DNA of 28,867 bases from Physocladia obscura (Eukaryota; Chytridiomycota; Chytridiomycetes; Chytridiales; Chytriomycetaceae), in contig JADGJH010000073.1 in the NCBI GenBank assembly GCA_027596945.1, positions 5,221 to 34,087 on the forward strand. Direction: 5' to 3'. Below the pieces are notes generated by a model. That model was not told where the DNA came from. It searched no databases and was given only the letters and a program-made list of their open reading frames with translations. The translations under genes were made by a program, and so were the position numbers. Within the stretch, counting starts at the first letter, position 1, and each line of letters begins with the position of its first letter. Positions 10,806 to 21,869 of this stretch are shown piece by piece.

Positions 10806-13800
10806 ATGATGGCAACAGCAGCAACAGCGACAGCAGGAACGCCAGACCCAGCAACAATAATAGCGTCGACGCATGATGACGAAAGCAATAGTCCCATGCG
10901 ATATACCGAGAACTCCCTGTTGGCATCGTCGCAATCACAAACTTTGGTTCAAACTCACCCGCAAACGCAACTGCAGCCGCAATCCCATTCCATATCCCAA
11001 TCTTATTTTCAGTCTCAGGGCCAGTCTCAAATACAGTCCCAGATTCAGCCGCAGCCAGCCGGAATTCCTGGTGTCCGTATGGCAATGCCGCTGACAGCAA
11101 ACAAACTGAAGCAGCTTCAAAATGCCCTTACGGCGCGCAAGTTTATCGATCTAAGCGATTACGACGACTTAATGAGTGACTTTTTATTAGTTAGTCGATT
11201 GCTTTCGACCCCATCGTTTTCTTTTTTGTTATTTGCTGTGCTGTTTTGTTTTGCTGTTTTGACAATGTTTGATAAAACTTCGCAGGATTCTGTCTTCCTG
11301 GGCTTTCGCACGCATAAAATGAACTCGCGCTATCTGACAATGGCGCATCGAGATGGCGGTGGTAGTGACAGCGATGTAAACAGCAAAAACGATAGCCAAA
11401 GCGAAAACGACGCTGAAAATGACGCAAATGACGAAAGCAACAGCGGCAACGACGGCGGCGGTGGCGGCAATGGTGACGATGAACGCAACTCGCTCGCTCT
11501 TGTTAATTTTTCCGCTATCGATCGCTCGCGCATCCAGTCGACAGTTGTATCTCTCATCCGCAGTCATATTGCTGCCAGACGTAATGTAGATGCTGCCACA
11601 AACGAATTGGCCGCATGCTTTCTATTTCCATCTGCACTCTTTAACTCCGACTCACCCGACTGCAAGACTTTTGAAGCTTTTAAGCCCTTTCTTGCAAATA
11701 GATCGGATGAGCAGATATCTGATTTTAAAGAGTTGAGTTGCGTTTTTCATACAGCTTCTTTTTTTTTTTCTTTTCTTTTCTTTTCCTTTTCTTCCAACAA
11801 TTCTTGATATTATTTCTCAGACACATGAAGAGATATTTTTCGATGTACCTACCAAGTGCGGGTTTCGAAATTGCAAAAACCACTCGCTACAAAGATTCAG
11901 GTAAAGTCGAAGCTTGCATTATATCTACCAAAAAATGGAGTCCTGGCGACGAAATTCGATATTGCACTGGGTAATCTCAAAATTTTTTTCCTCTAATTGC
12001 TAAAATAAAATAAAAAAGCTACATTGCTGAACTTACCGAGCAAGATGAACTTCACCTTGCAAATCGTGACTTTTCTGTTCTCTATTCAACGCGCAAAGGT
12101 TGCATGTGTCTTTTCCTTGGGCCAGCGCGATTTGTAAATCACGACTGTCAACCAAATTGCAAATTCATACCCACCGGCACCAACTCAATCTGCTTTAAAG
12201 TTTTACGCGATATTGAAGTCGGCGACGAAATTACAACATTTTATGGCGGAGACTATTTTGGTGAAGGAAATCGTGAATGCTTATGCGCAACTTGTGAAGA
12301 GTAAGTAAAAAAAAAGTAATGAAGGGAGAAAGAAATTGACAAATTTTTTTTTCTTTTGATTGATAGACATGGAACTGGTGGCTTTACTGTATCGAAGCCG
12401 GAATCTCAGCTGTCTGAAATACTTGGCGATGCTGATTTTGAGAAACCTTTAGTTACAAAGCTCCGCAAAAGCCGATTGCGTAACGAAGCATGGTCGTATT
12501 ATAAAAATATCTTCGCCGGAGTGGATTTTGAAGATGTTGTGGTGGAAAGAGGCAAAAAAAGTTTTTCTCCAGCAAGTGGAAGCGATAATGAAATTGAATT
12601 TAAATGTGGCAACTGCAGTCTATCTGGTCCTGATGTATTTTCTGATGATTCTGTTGGCGGGGTATTTCCTTATTTTTTTTTTTGTTTTCGTTCGAACTTT
12701 AACAGCGAAAACAAAATTTTTTAGCGATGTACCCGCTGTGATCGAAACTGGAAAATATATGGCGCTGAGTGGCCGTCTCGCAAGAAAAAGGCGCGATTGC
12801 ACCATTCCACAAGTGCATATGATTCAGATTTGTCTGAAATAGAACAGTTTGACTCAGATTCAGATCATGATTCTTATCAAGACAATAATGATGATTTTTG
12901 GGAAGTTCGATCTCTGGCGTTTGAGACTATTGATGATTTGTTCATGCAAGTTGATCTTGATGATATATCGCCTGCGGATCTTGAGCGCTGGGAACTTATT
13001 TTGAATGTTCCTGGAGTCATTCCATCAAATTGTGCGAGTTTCCAGCATTTCTTCAATTTGCTTTCCATGTTTTTAAATTTGTTTTATTTTTTATTCCTTT
13101 TTTAGTTAATCTGCCCCAATGTGTATTTGTATTTCCAGACAGTGACGATCCTGCAGAGCCTTGGTGGCCCGCACTGGTCTGTGACAGATTTCAAAATCTT
13201 ATTTGTCTAAAAAATTTTATCTTCGCAAAAAAAAACAGATTGTACCGCAAGCTGAAGTTGACCGTGGCATGCCAAAACTTGGAGAATTTGACAGTCCGGA
13301 CGAATTTTGTGTTGTTGAATATCTCGAAGTTCTTTCCTAGTTGAGTTCACCCACTTAATCGAAGTAACAATGATAAGGAAAGACTGAAATAAATCAATAG
13401 CAACGTTGTTCGAAAAGAAGACTTGCGCGTTTTTGATGTGGCAAGTGAGCCATATCTTACATTTGCAAAAATTGCTGGATTCGAAAATCAAATTGCTGTG
13501 AAACGGGCTATTGAGTTTTTGACAACTGGAAAACCGACTGGAAAATTTAAATGGAACAAATGGGGAAAGGCAAAGCAGACGGTAAATTGAAGCGTTCTTT
13601 TACAAGAGCCAATTATTATCACCTTTTATATTTTTATCTTATTTTTTCCTAAGATGGACGATGCGGCTGCCGCTCAAAACGGTTCATTACAAAGCTCAAC
13701 AAGCCTTATAGAGAATTCAAAGCTTTACAAGCTTATTCCCGTTTCTGTTTCAGGGCCCCGTGACTCATATGTACATAATTTACTGAATGGCGGAATACCA

Positions 13801-14705
13801 GTGAACATACAAAGTGTTAGTGGGACAAATATTGGAAATTTTTCATTTGGAATTCAATTGGCCGTATGCCTTGATCTTCCTGGATATAAAGCCGACAATG
13901 AAAGCAGCAACAACGAAGAATTGGGTGTTATGAGTCCTGACAGTCTACAAGAATCCAAAAATCTCACGATCGCGAATACTACGGCAGCATTCCGTAAGGT
14001 TGTTGAAGAAAGACGCCGAAAGAGATTAGAAACGCAGCTTTATCATCAACAGCTCCAGCAGCTGCAGCAAGAGCAGGAAGCAGCGATGAAGCGGAAGAAT
14101 TTGATAGAGAGAAAATCTGAATCAAACATCAATATGTATTCAGAGACTGAAACATCTCCGTTGTCTTCGAATGCTCCGGACACACCAAGTAGCATTGTTG
14201 AAAGTGGTAGCGAGGGCTCTACTACCGATACAGAACTAGACTACACAAAACAGACAGTTGGCAGTCCAGAAGTAATTTCGTTGTCCCCGCTTTTAACTGG
14301 CGAAGATGCAGCTTCAAATTCGCCGATGTTGGAATTTACATCGACACAGGCACCAAGACTTACAGCGGTTACTGAAGAACAAGTTCTTGAAACGTTGTGC
14401 GGTGGATTAGACAAGCGGGATAATATAATGGTTGTTGATGATGCTGTAGTAGTATATCACGCAGAATTATCACTGTGGTATTTAGCTCATGTTATCGAAG
14501 TAAACCCAAGTGAGAATACTTGTAAGATTCGATATGCATATTGGGGTAAAAGGTAATCAGTATCATACTTTCATTGTCGCAAATAATTTTTTACTACAGG
14601 TGGGACACTGTTAAGCAATTTGGAGAAGTCTATAAGCTTGCAATGGGTGTTGAAGCAAAGCTTGTACAAGTGTCTCAATTTTATAAAGGTATTAATTTCA
14701 TTTAA
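10806..14705 (+). CDS. Set9/Suv4-20 (KMT5) H4K20 methyltransferase with PWWP-like and Tudor-like C-terminal modules
   Basis: Exons 10806-11189, 11286-11731, 11821-11970, 12019-12300, 12367-12661, 12725-13037, 13106-13176, 13239-13339, 13401-13581, 13654-14552 and 14600-14705 give 1075 aa. A Gln-rich leader (to about residue 90) precedes the Suv4-20 N-terminal helical region ([29 protein letters not shown]). The SET domain covers about residues 277-425: [41 protein letters not shown] and [14 protein letters not shown], then a post-SET CLCATC. A later zinc pair is [20 protein letters not shown]. At about residue 630 a PWWP-like module has VFVFPDSDD, a literal PWWP in [11 protein letters not shown], and RVFD...YLTFAKIAG. 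Near residue 1000-1060 is a Tudor-like segment ([28 protein letters not shown]). Known reaction: di/trimethylation of H4 Lys20. An acidic, Ser/Asp-rich linker lies near 12830-12900. Alternative 3' end: a 35-nt intron 14689-14723 would move the stop to 14773. The join 13581/13654 keeps phase, but 13654 could also be a separate start. Confidence 0.92.
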
Positions 14706-14990
14706 TTTTTTACCAACCAACAGCAAAAAAACACCAACAGGAATGTCACTTCAGGCAATGTATAATGGAGTGAGATGACATATTTAACCTTTCACTATAC
14801 TTTGGACGTTTTTTTTTCTGTAAATAATAAAAACCTCAATTTCCCCCAGTTAAGCACTAAATGCATTAACGATATCTTCAAACTCTTTATGTCCGCTGTT
14901 TTGGTCGCTTTATTATAATTCACGATTTTTTGAAAGGATCATGTGGTTTGAAGAAATTTTACTTTTGAATCAAGCTTTACGAATATATTA
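14706..14990. other. Convergent intergenic spacer
   Basis: AT-rich spacer between two convergent genes (Set9-like and Iml1-like). It may contain the last few codons of the Set9-like gene if the optional intron 14689-14723 is used. An AATAAT/AATAAA-like run near 14823-14832 could serve polyadenylation. No other gene seen. Confidence 0.45.
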
Positions 14991-17900
14991 CTATTTAAGG
15001 TTATTCCAAAGTTTTTGCAAGTCCATTGAATTGGCGCAAGCATCTGAGAAAGAATGCCTCAAAATGTCGACCTGCGAAGAAAGCGATCCACCACCGAAAC
15101 CCTTATCATTTGTCAAATACAAATAATTGTTAGACCATAAAAACCCTTTAGTATCCGGAAGAGCTTGAATAAATGCAGCTCCAGTTCGATGGACAAACTG
15201 AGTATATTCATAGTATGGCTGACTATAAGAATACTGGACAGATGCCCCAGTATCTTCAAATGAACTTCCTGCTTCCAAATCAAGAATGAATCCATTCTTT
15301 CGCGCAACCGAAAATATAAATTCCGTTTTGTCGGCCAATAATGCTGAAGATGGCGGCGTGAAAGAAAGGTCAATTTGAATTGTACTTTGCAAAGGCTTAT
15401 CATTTGAAAATCTACGAGCTTGCTCGATCGGAGCTTCAACAAATTTGAATCCATTTTTTTTGGCGCTGAAGTGCCATTTTTCAAGAAGCTCCTCGATGAG
15501 ACGTGGTGTGCATGCGAGCCAATGCAAATTCAGATGATAACTGAAAGAAACTTAAGTAAGAAAAATAATAGAGCGAGAAATGAAAGTTTACCAATTATGA
15601 GAATTATGAAGTGTGTCATAATGCAAAATTGCCATTTCTTTCTACACGAAATAACTTCAAATTAGAAATAAAAAAATGAAATTTGTAAGCATACCCGTGA
15701 ACTTCGACCTTGTGGGTCCAGATCAATAACTATTCGTTTCGATAGCTCAATTGGCGGAATTAAATTTTTGGCTTCAATTGAACCTACTTCTGTTCCTGTA
15801 CTCATTTTTTTGTCTTTTTCTCGCTTTTTGTGATTATCTTCTCCTTTTTCTGTGCCCCATTCTCTAACGTTCACTTTTTCTCTTTCTCTCTCTCTTCCTC
15901 GCTCCTTCACTTTCTTTTCCTTTTCTTTGCCTTCCAATAAGTCTACTTCCCGTGTCATCGAGGCCCTGCAATCATCAGATACTTTGAAGAAGAAGAAACC
16001 ATCCAAAAATTGGTGCTGCCTGTTTCCATGAACAATGATTCCGCGAAAATGAAGTTCATTTCCAAAGGCAACGGCATCGTCTCTCGAATGCAAATCAGAA
16101 AAATTTCGCAGCATCCAGTCAACAAATTCCGAGCCAATGAAACTATCATAATATACTTTTTTATGCCATGCTGGAAAGAGAGAGAGAAATAAAAATAAAA
16201 ATGAAATGATGAAATTGGCAATTGTGGAAAAGAAAAAGAAAAAAAATACATCTATCTTTAATTTCGAGCCCCAAAACAGGATTATACATTGCTGATACAA
16301 TACTCATCTTGGAAGTTGACTTGGTAAGAAAAATTTTTGCTGAAACTTGTTTCGTTGATACATCTTGCCATCCATCCTTTCTTGCCTTTTGTTCTGACCT
16401 TTTCCATTCGTCTTTCACATATTGACTTTTTGAAAACGTCGTTTTTTGAATACCAAAACCACTAGATCCCCGCAGTAGCGTTCTTTTACTTGTGCCAGAT
16501 CCGCCGCCCGTTGGTACAGCTGCAGCCCCGCTGGACTTTTCGTCACCATACCAGCGAGATTTTTCAACAGAATCAATAAATCGGTCGAATCCAATGAGGC
16601 GTAAATCTTCTTCATTGATATTGAAGTCGTCAAAAAATGGATTCTGGATTGATGTTATCGATTCAAGAGGAATCAAGAGAAATCGAGCTCGCCAGAATCT
16701 CAATCCATCAGTCATATCCTTTCCAGAACCTTAATAGGAAAAAATAAAATAAAAAGAAAAAGAAAAAAAATTGATTATCAAGATTATGCCTTACCTCCGA
16801 TTAGATGGTCTAAGGTATTCCATGAATAGCTTGACAAATGTGGATATGCAAAACTGACATCAGCTTCCAAATAACTTGGCAAATTTTTTGCCCAAATCAT
16901 ACATTTATAGTTATAGTTGTCCTTAATGTATTTTAGGTCTTTAGTCAATTTTCTTACTGTAACATTCTGCCCAGCCAAATCAAAATGAAGACGGTGTATG
17001 TGATCGCCAAAGCCAAGATAATACGGTTTATCTAATGGAACACGCATAGCATCTTTTTCGGAAACGAACGTATTGGTTTGAAACGAATATTTTGGATTTT
17101 TCATATTAATATTTCCGATACCAGCTTTTCTGGAAATACTAAAGGAACGAGATCCTGTTGTCGCAAGCACAGGTTCGGGCTGCTTCCAAAATTTACTGAC
17201 AGCACCCTGCCCAACAGAATCTGTAACACTACTGTCGTCACTTAACACCACGACAGGCTCTTTTTCAGTAATTGGCGCAGTAATAATTTGAAATCCTTGT
17301 GACAAACGTTGTGATATCAATTCAATTAGTAACGATTCAAGCCGTTGAGTCGCCGTAACCACAGTTTCACTCTCTTGGTATGGTGATGTATCATCCGGTG
17401 TGACACTATAAATATAATTATCATACGTTCCAAGAGCTTTTTCAGATGGATAGAATCCATGTGATATTGGCAAACTAGAAGCGATATAAATTTAGCGAAA
17501 ATTTTCAAACAAACAAAATACCAAGCAGGAGTAGACATTGACTTCCAATTTACACCAACGTTAGTTTGTTTGACTTCAGATGATGGAAATAAATGCTCCC
17601 ATTTATTTAATGCTGGACCGAACTCATCTTTGCTTTTCATTGAATTGCAAGGGTTCGGCTTTACAAGTGAAAAAGAAAAAGAAAAAAAAAAGGCACACAC
17701 ACATTAATACAATCAAGCTTAAATAACACAGAAACACAGAAATATTTAGAAACTAACTGTTTTTTTCTTCAGCGCCATGTTTTTAACTGATCCTGATCGT
17801 TTTCCGGGAGATGATTTTGCAATAGCAACGTAGTCAATGATATCAGATCCAGTTTTGAATGAAACTGCAAGACGCTCGACGCTACCACCCGCTATCAAAT

Positions 17901-20420
17901 TATCAACTCCATTTCTTTGGTGATTGTGCCTGGCATTGGCTATGTTGCTTGCAATTTTTATTCCTGTAGCTTGCGTAATCGGAGATGTTTCGTTTTGAAC
18001 TGCCGCAGATGATATAGTGATTTTTTCAAAAAAATCATGGCTAATAGGGTTATTTACTTCAAGTGAGTCACTTGTTGAAGGGGGTTCAATCAGATAGCTG
18101 GGAATAGGTAAACTATTTTTATAGCTCATTGCTGAAGAATTTCCGGAACGCTGCGAGAGCAAACTTGATCTTCTTGCATTTTTATCAAACCCAAGAAAAC
18201 TCGTTTTCTGTTGAAATGAAAGACCAGACTGTTCGGAAGAAATGTAACTGATACTATCGGCAATATTTGAAGAGTAACTTCCAACAAATTGTGTCGTGTT
18301 GCTAAATATTTGTGGCATCTCAAAAGGATCTTGATTAGATAAAACGTCCAAAGGAAGGAAAACTTGCTGGTCATATTGATCATAAAATGAGTTTATCGTA
18401 ATTTCTGCATTGATCGCGGATACGGCTGTTTTTGTGGCCGTTACTGCGGTTGTTGTTGTTGCGTCGTTATCATCCAAAGGAATTTTCATTTCAGATTTCA
18501 TGATTTCTTGTTCCAAGAAATCAACCATAGCATACGGAATCAAATTATTACTGACAGAATGCGCTTCTGGCAACTTCGCCCGTATTCTAAAAGAATAGTT
18601 TGTGTTGATATCGATGTTCTCATTCTCTGTTTCGTTGTAGAAGCTGACGTCACACCAGTTAGGCAAGTTAAAAAATCTTGTCCATCCATTCTCAGTTGTT
18701 CGTGGCCCAGAGTCATCGTCGATCCATAAAGGATCTTTGATTTCTTCCGCTAAGTTTGTTCCTTTCAACGATGAATTATCATCAGCTGATGACGCAACTA
18801 CACCCGACGCATGTGAAGTCAAGCCAGAGTTCATACCACTGACACCGCTGGCTTGACTGCCACTTGTACCAATATCGCTCTTGATTTCAGACCTAATTCG
18901 AACTTTTTGACCAATATACTGGAATAGTGGAACCATATATAGTGGACGATTTGTGAGCGAGACAATATCACATGCAACACCATTATCAAACATTCGTTGC
19001 GTTGTGAGACGTAAGAGTTTTTTATCGACATTGAATAAACCTGGACTGTCAATTTTTTGATAATTTTTACAAATAATTTTCAATAATGAAACAAAAAATA
19101 TACCTTGGTGTAACAACAATAATTGCCAATCCTGTTCTCACTAAATCGCGATCCACATAATGTTTGACAAATGGATTCATTGCCAAATTTACAGCTTCCA
19201 GGAAGTTTCCATCGCATGCAGACGAGTTATAACCTCCAGATAAAATTGAACCACTGATTTCGTTTTGCAAAACATCTTTTTCGAAACGAACAAATTCGCG
19301 TTTGAGAGGCACGAGGACTTGCAACCAATCAGAGCGAGTTTCCCAATCCAGAACAACGCGATAAAAATCGCGATAAGGTCGCCCCAAGTAATCTCGTCGA
19401 AGTCCAGAGAGCATTTCGCGAGACGATGACAATTTTTTTTTGAAGGATCCAGAGCTTTCGTTGTTTACGTCGGTATCATTGGACTGCTCTTTGTATAATA
19501 TTCGAGAACACAGGACAATTGAAACAATATGATTTGTGTTGGCTTCCTTCCAAACAGAAAATAAGTCAGGTAAAAAGCCATTCTGGCGTTTTGTAATTTC
19601 AAAAGGTAATAGAGAAATTATAAAAAAGAAAAAAGGAAAAGAAAAACCAACAATACACTTTTCCGAAAAGAGCTGCCCATCATCACCAAATTCCCACATT
19701 TCTTTACTCATTTGTATAAAAATGAATATTTTTGCTGTATGCGAACGAAACACGAGCTTTGTAGAATCAGTGATGTAAGCGCATTCAACATATTTTCCGT
19801 CAACAACCATCTCTGCAACAAACGAGCGGATAGCAAGTGAATCAGCACGTTTGCCTGCGTAAACAAGCTTGTTTCTAAGTGAGAGCTTAAGACGCCACAT
19901 GTCAGAGCGTGTCACGTATTGGTTTGCAAAAGCAAGTACTACGAGCTCGGCACGTAGAGCATCACGATCAGCGCGCCGAACAGTGACTTGCATATGGGGC
20001 TGCAGTTTATATTGTGCTGCAAGGTGCTGGGCAACTGAGACCTATATCGATATTGATGTTGATATTGGTGAAGGAAAGGAATAAATGGTGGCTGAACAAC
20101 TGAATATATCAACTAACACGCTCGCGAAAGCCGTTTCTGATGCTGGCTTCTGTCACAAATGAGGTGACTTGCACAATCAGCGGTGTGGGCGATGGAGTAT
20201 TCAAATTTGCACTGAGGAGATTAGCGTTTGCATTGGCATTATTCGCAGTCGCATTAGAATTGATATTGGTATTTGTGTTTGCACCTGCTGGCTGTACAGC
20301 TTCAATCTCCAACAGATCACCAATTCCAATGACACCAACGATCGGAAGCAACGCTTCAGCCGACACCACCAGATCCTCCGACGAGAATCGTTCGTCGTGA
20401 ACCCACAGAATGCACTCCAT
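14991..20420 (-). CDS. IML1: Iml1/DEPDC5 homologue, GATOR1/SEACIT subunit
   Basis: Ten exons (20420-20118, 20041-19652, 19582-19104, 19045-17758, 17658-17522, 17474-16795, 16729-16250, 16170-15695, 15641-15592, 15540-14991) give 1610 aa, close to yeast Iml1 (1584) and human DEPDC5 (1603). The N-terminus has ILWVHDERFSSEDLVV. The conserved core has QYVTRSDMWRLKLSLRNKLV, FIFIQMSKEMWEFGDDGQ, EKCINGFLPDLFSVWK, NHIVSIVLCSRI, VDKKLLRLTTQRMFDNG and MSTPACLPISHGF. A DEP domain is at about residues 1253-1315 (WHKKVYYDSFIGSEFVDWML), then VIDLDPQGRSSRKEMAILHY and the C-terminal HLNLHWLACTPRLIEELL. Known role: scaffold of the Npr2-Npr3-Iml1 complex, which stimulates GTP hydrolysis by Gtr1/RagA at the vacuole and turns TORC1 off when amino acids are scarce. 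Oddities: an Asn/Ala tract near residue 60, a Lys/Glu/Arg-only insert after the DEP domain, and a stop-free 69-nt intron at 19583-19651. Confidence 0.96.
15850..15935. repeat. CT-rich simple repeat inside Iml1 coding exon
   Basis: On the plus strand this is a run of CTCTCT/TTTCTC units (purely pyrimidine over most of its length). On the coding minus strand it encodes the Lys/Glu/Arg-only insert (KEKEKKVKERGREREREK) just after the DEP domain. The reading frame stays open across it, so it is translated, but its length is likely to vary between strains. Confidence 0.7.
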
Positions 20421-20484
20421 TTTTTATGTCAAAAACAAGGCAACAAACACTAAGCCTAGTTTATTGAATCATATTAGAATATTA

Positions 20485-21820
20485 TTAGCTGCTTTTCTTT
20501 CTTTTTGATCTTTCTTTGCTGTGGGCAGATCTGACTTTCTCACTCTTGATCAGCTCATTGAGTTTGTCCTTTTGTTTTTTGTTGGATAAGGGACTCCCAT
20601 CTGCAGAAAAGTTGAAGACTTGCTTAAGTTCTCCTCTCCAGAAACCAACAAACAATACAGAAACAATGCAAGCCGGTGACAAGTAGAGTAACGCCGGCTG
20701 AAGAAAGACGAATGAATATTATTTAGCTGACCAATATAATAAGAGAAGAAGGGCTTGCCTGGGCCGCTTGGAAAGTATGCATCACATACACAGTTGTTGC
20801 CAGCCCCGCTATATACATAATAAAACACATCCAAAAATATGGCGCAGGAAATCGTCGCTGCTTGCTTGACTGTTTTGCCGTTTTGGCTTGTGTCCAGTTG
20901 GTATAATCAAAGCTTAAACATAACGCCACAAAAATTCCGGGGATGACAATGTCACCAAGTCCGAGCATCGTGAATCCACTGACTTCTTTTGGGGGAACAT
21001 TCAAAATCCCATACTCAAGGACTGCCGTAAGATTTTTCGGAAAAATAACTTTGATTGGCACATCAAGCCCCTTCGCAACAGTTACCATCACGTCAGTACC
21101 AAACACCCAAAATACATCGTAAAAAAAAAGTCCCGCAAGTAGCATCATACCCGTCGCGAAAGAATCTAATTTCAGTAATCTAATAGCCGTGATTGAAAAT
21201 GAGATACCGAAAGCATTCGAGAGTATCCAATGCTTGTAATACAAATACGCAGCCGTGGTTGCCAAAACAATGGCCGCAATAAAAAAATGGGCAAATCCAA
21301 AACGAAGAGTGCTAATTTCTTTGTCCGGTGGATGTATAGTACCGTGCTGAAAATTTCGCGTCTTGTCGCTAAATCTGAGACGTGTCAAAGATAGTCGAAA
21401 CGAGCCTCTTAGCGGATGGCCTGATACAAGCCGAACTGCGCTCAGCACAACTTCGTAAGTGGAAAAAAATCCAATAATCCCAAAGTTTGCCGTCAAGAAT
21501 AAATTGATCCAGTCTTTCGAAACATACTTGAGTATAATATAAAGCGAAAACAGGGTGACGGAGCCAATAATCGGATACCACTTGGCATCGTTGAACGAAA
21601 AAAATTCGCTTTCATCTTCATCGTCTTTGTTATCAAGCTCTGAGTCGTAAGGATCTCTCTGTTTTTTTTTTTTTTTGTTCTTGTTATTTTTTATATTGTT
21701 TTTTTACAGATTAATGTTGTATACCACGACCCGGTCGTTTTTAAGTCCTGCGTACGAGCCAGTATATATCGACACCGTTGCCATAATTCCAAGGGCCGCA
21801 TAAGCAATCAAAACATCCAT
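20485..21820 (-). CDS. Signal peptide peptidase (intramembrane aspartyl protease)
   Basis: Three exons (21820-21725, 21658-20759, 20697-20485) give 402 aa, near the 377 of human SPP. All three active-site motifs are present and correctly spaced: the first catalytic Asp in GLFFYDVFWVFGTD (about residue 213), the second in TMLGLGDIVIPG (about 268), and PAL in QPALLYLSPACI (about 333). Multiple hydrophobic helices fit a nine-span presenilin-like fold. The tail is Lys-rich and ends KKSS, a KKxx-type ER retrieval signal. Known role: cuts membrane-spanning signal peptide remnants and some tail-anchored proteins in the ER membrane. The second intron (20698-20758) starts with GC rather than GT; only this gives an uninterrupted AAQPALLY. 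The first intron (21659-21724) follows an acidic Asp/Glu stretch in the loop after helix 1. AATAAA lies at 20460-20465 (minus) in the 64-bp gap before Iml1. Confidence 0.96.
20698..20758 (-). other. GC-AG intron in signal peptide peptidase gene
   Basis: Reading the minus strand, the exon ends CAG and the intron starts GCAAGC and ends TTCTTCAG (61 nt). The donor context CAG|GCAAG is the usual one for GC-AG introns. The only GT alternative gives a 34-nt intron and nine extra residues just before the PAL motif. Confidence 0.85.
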
Positions 21821-21869
21821 CTTGTGAGTGCAAAAACCTGGGACAAAATTTTTTTTCTTTATTTGCCTA

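Noticed and set aside
13654..14556. Independent gene starting at ATG 13654
   Set aside because: The frame joins the methyltransferase with matching phase over a normal 72-nt intron, and the spacer lacks room for a promoter; kept only as an alternative.
14941..15126. Plus-strand open frame of 61 codons
   Set aside because: It overlaps the 3' end of the Iml1 gene on the other strand and has no recognisable protein features.
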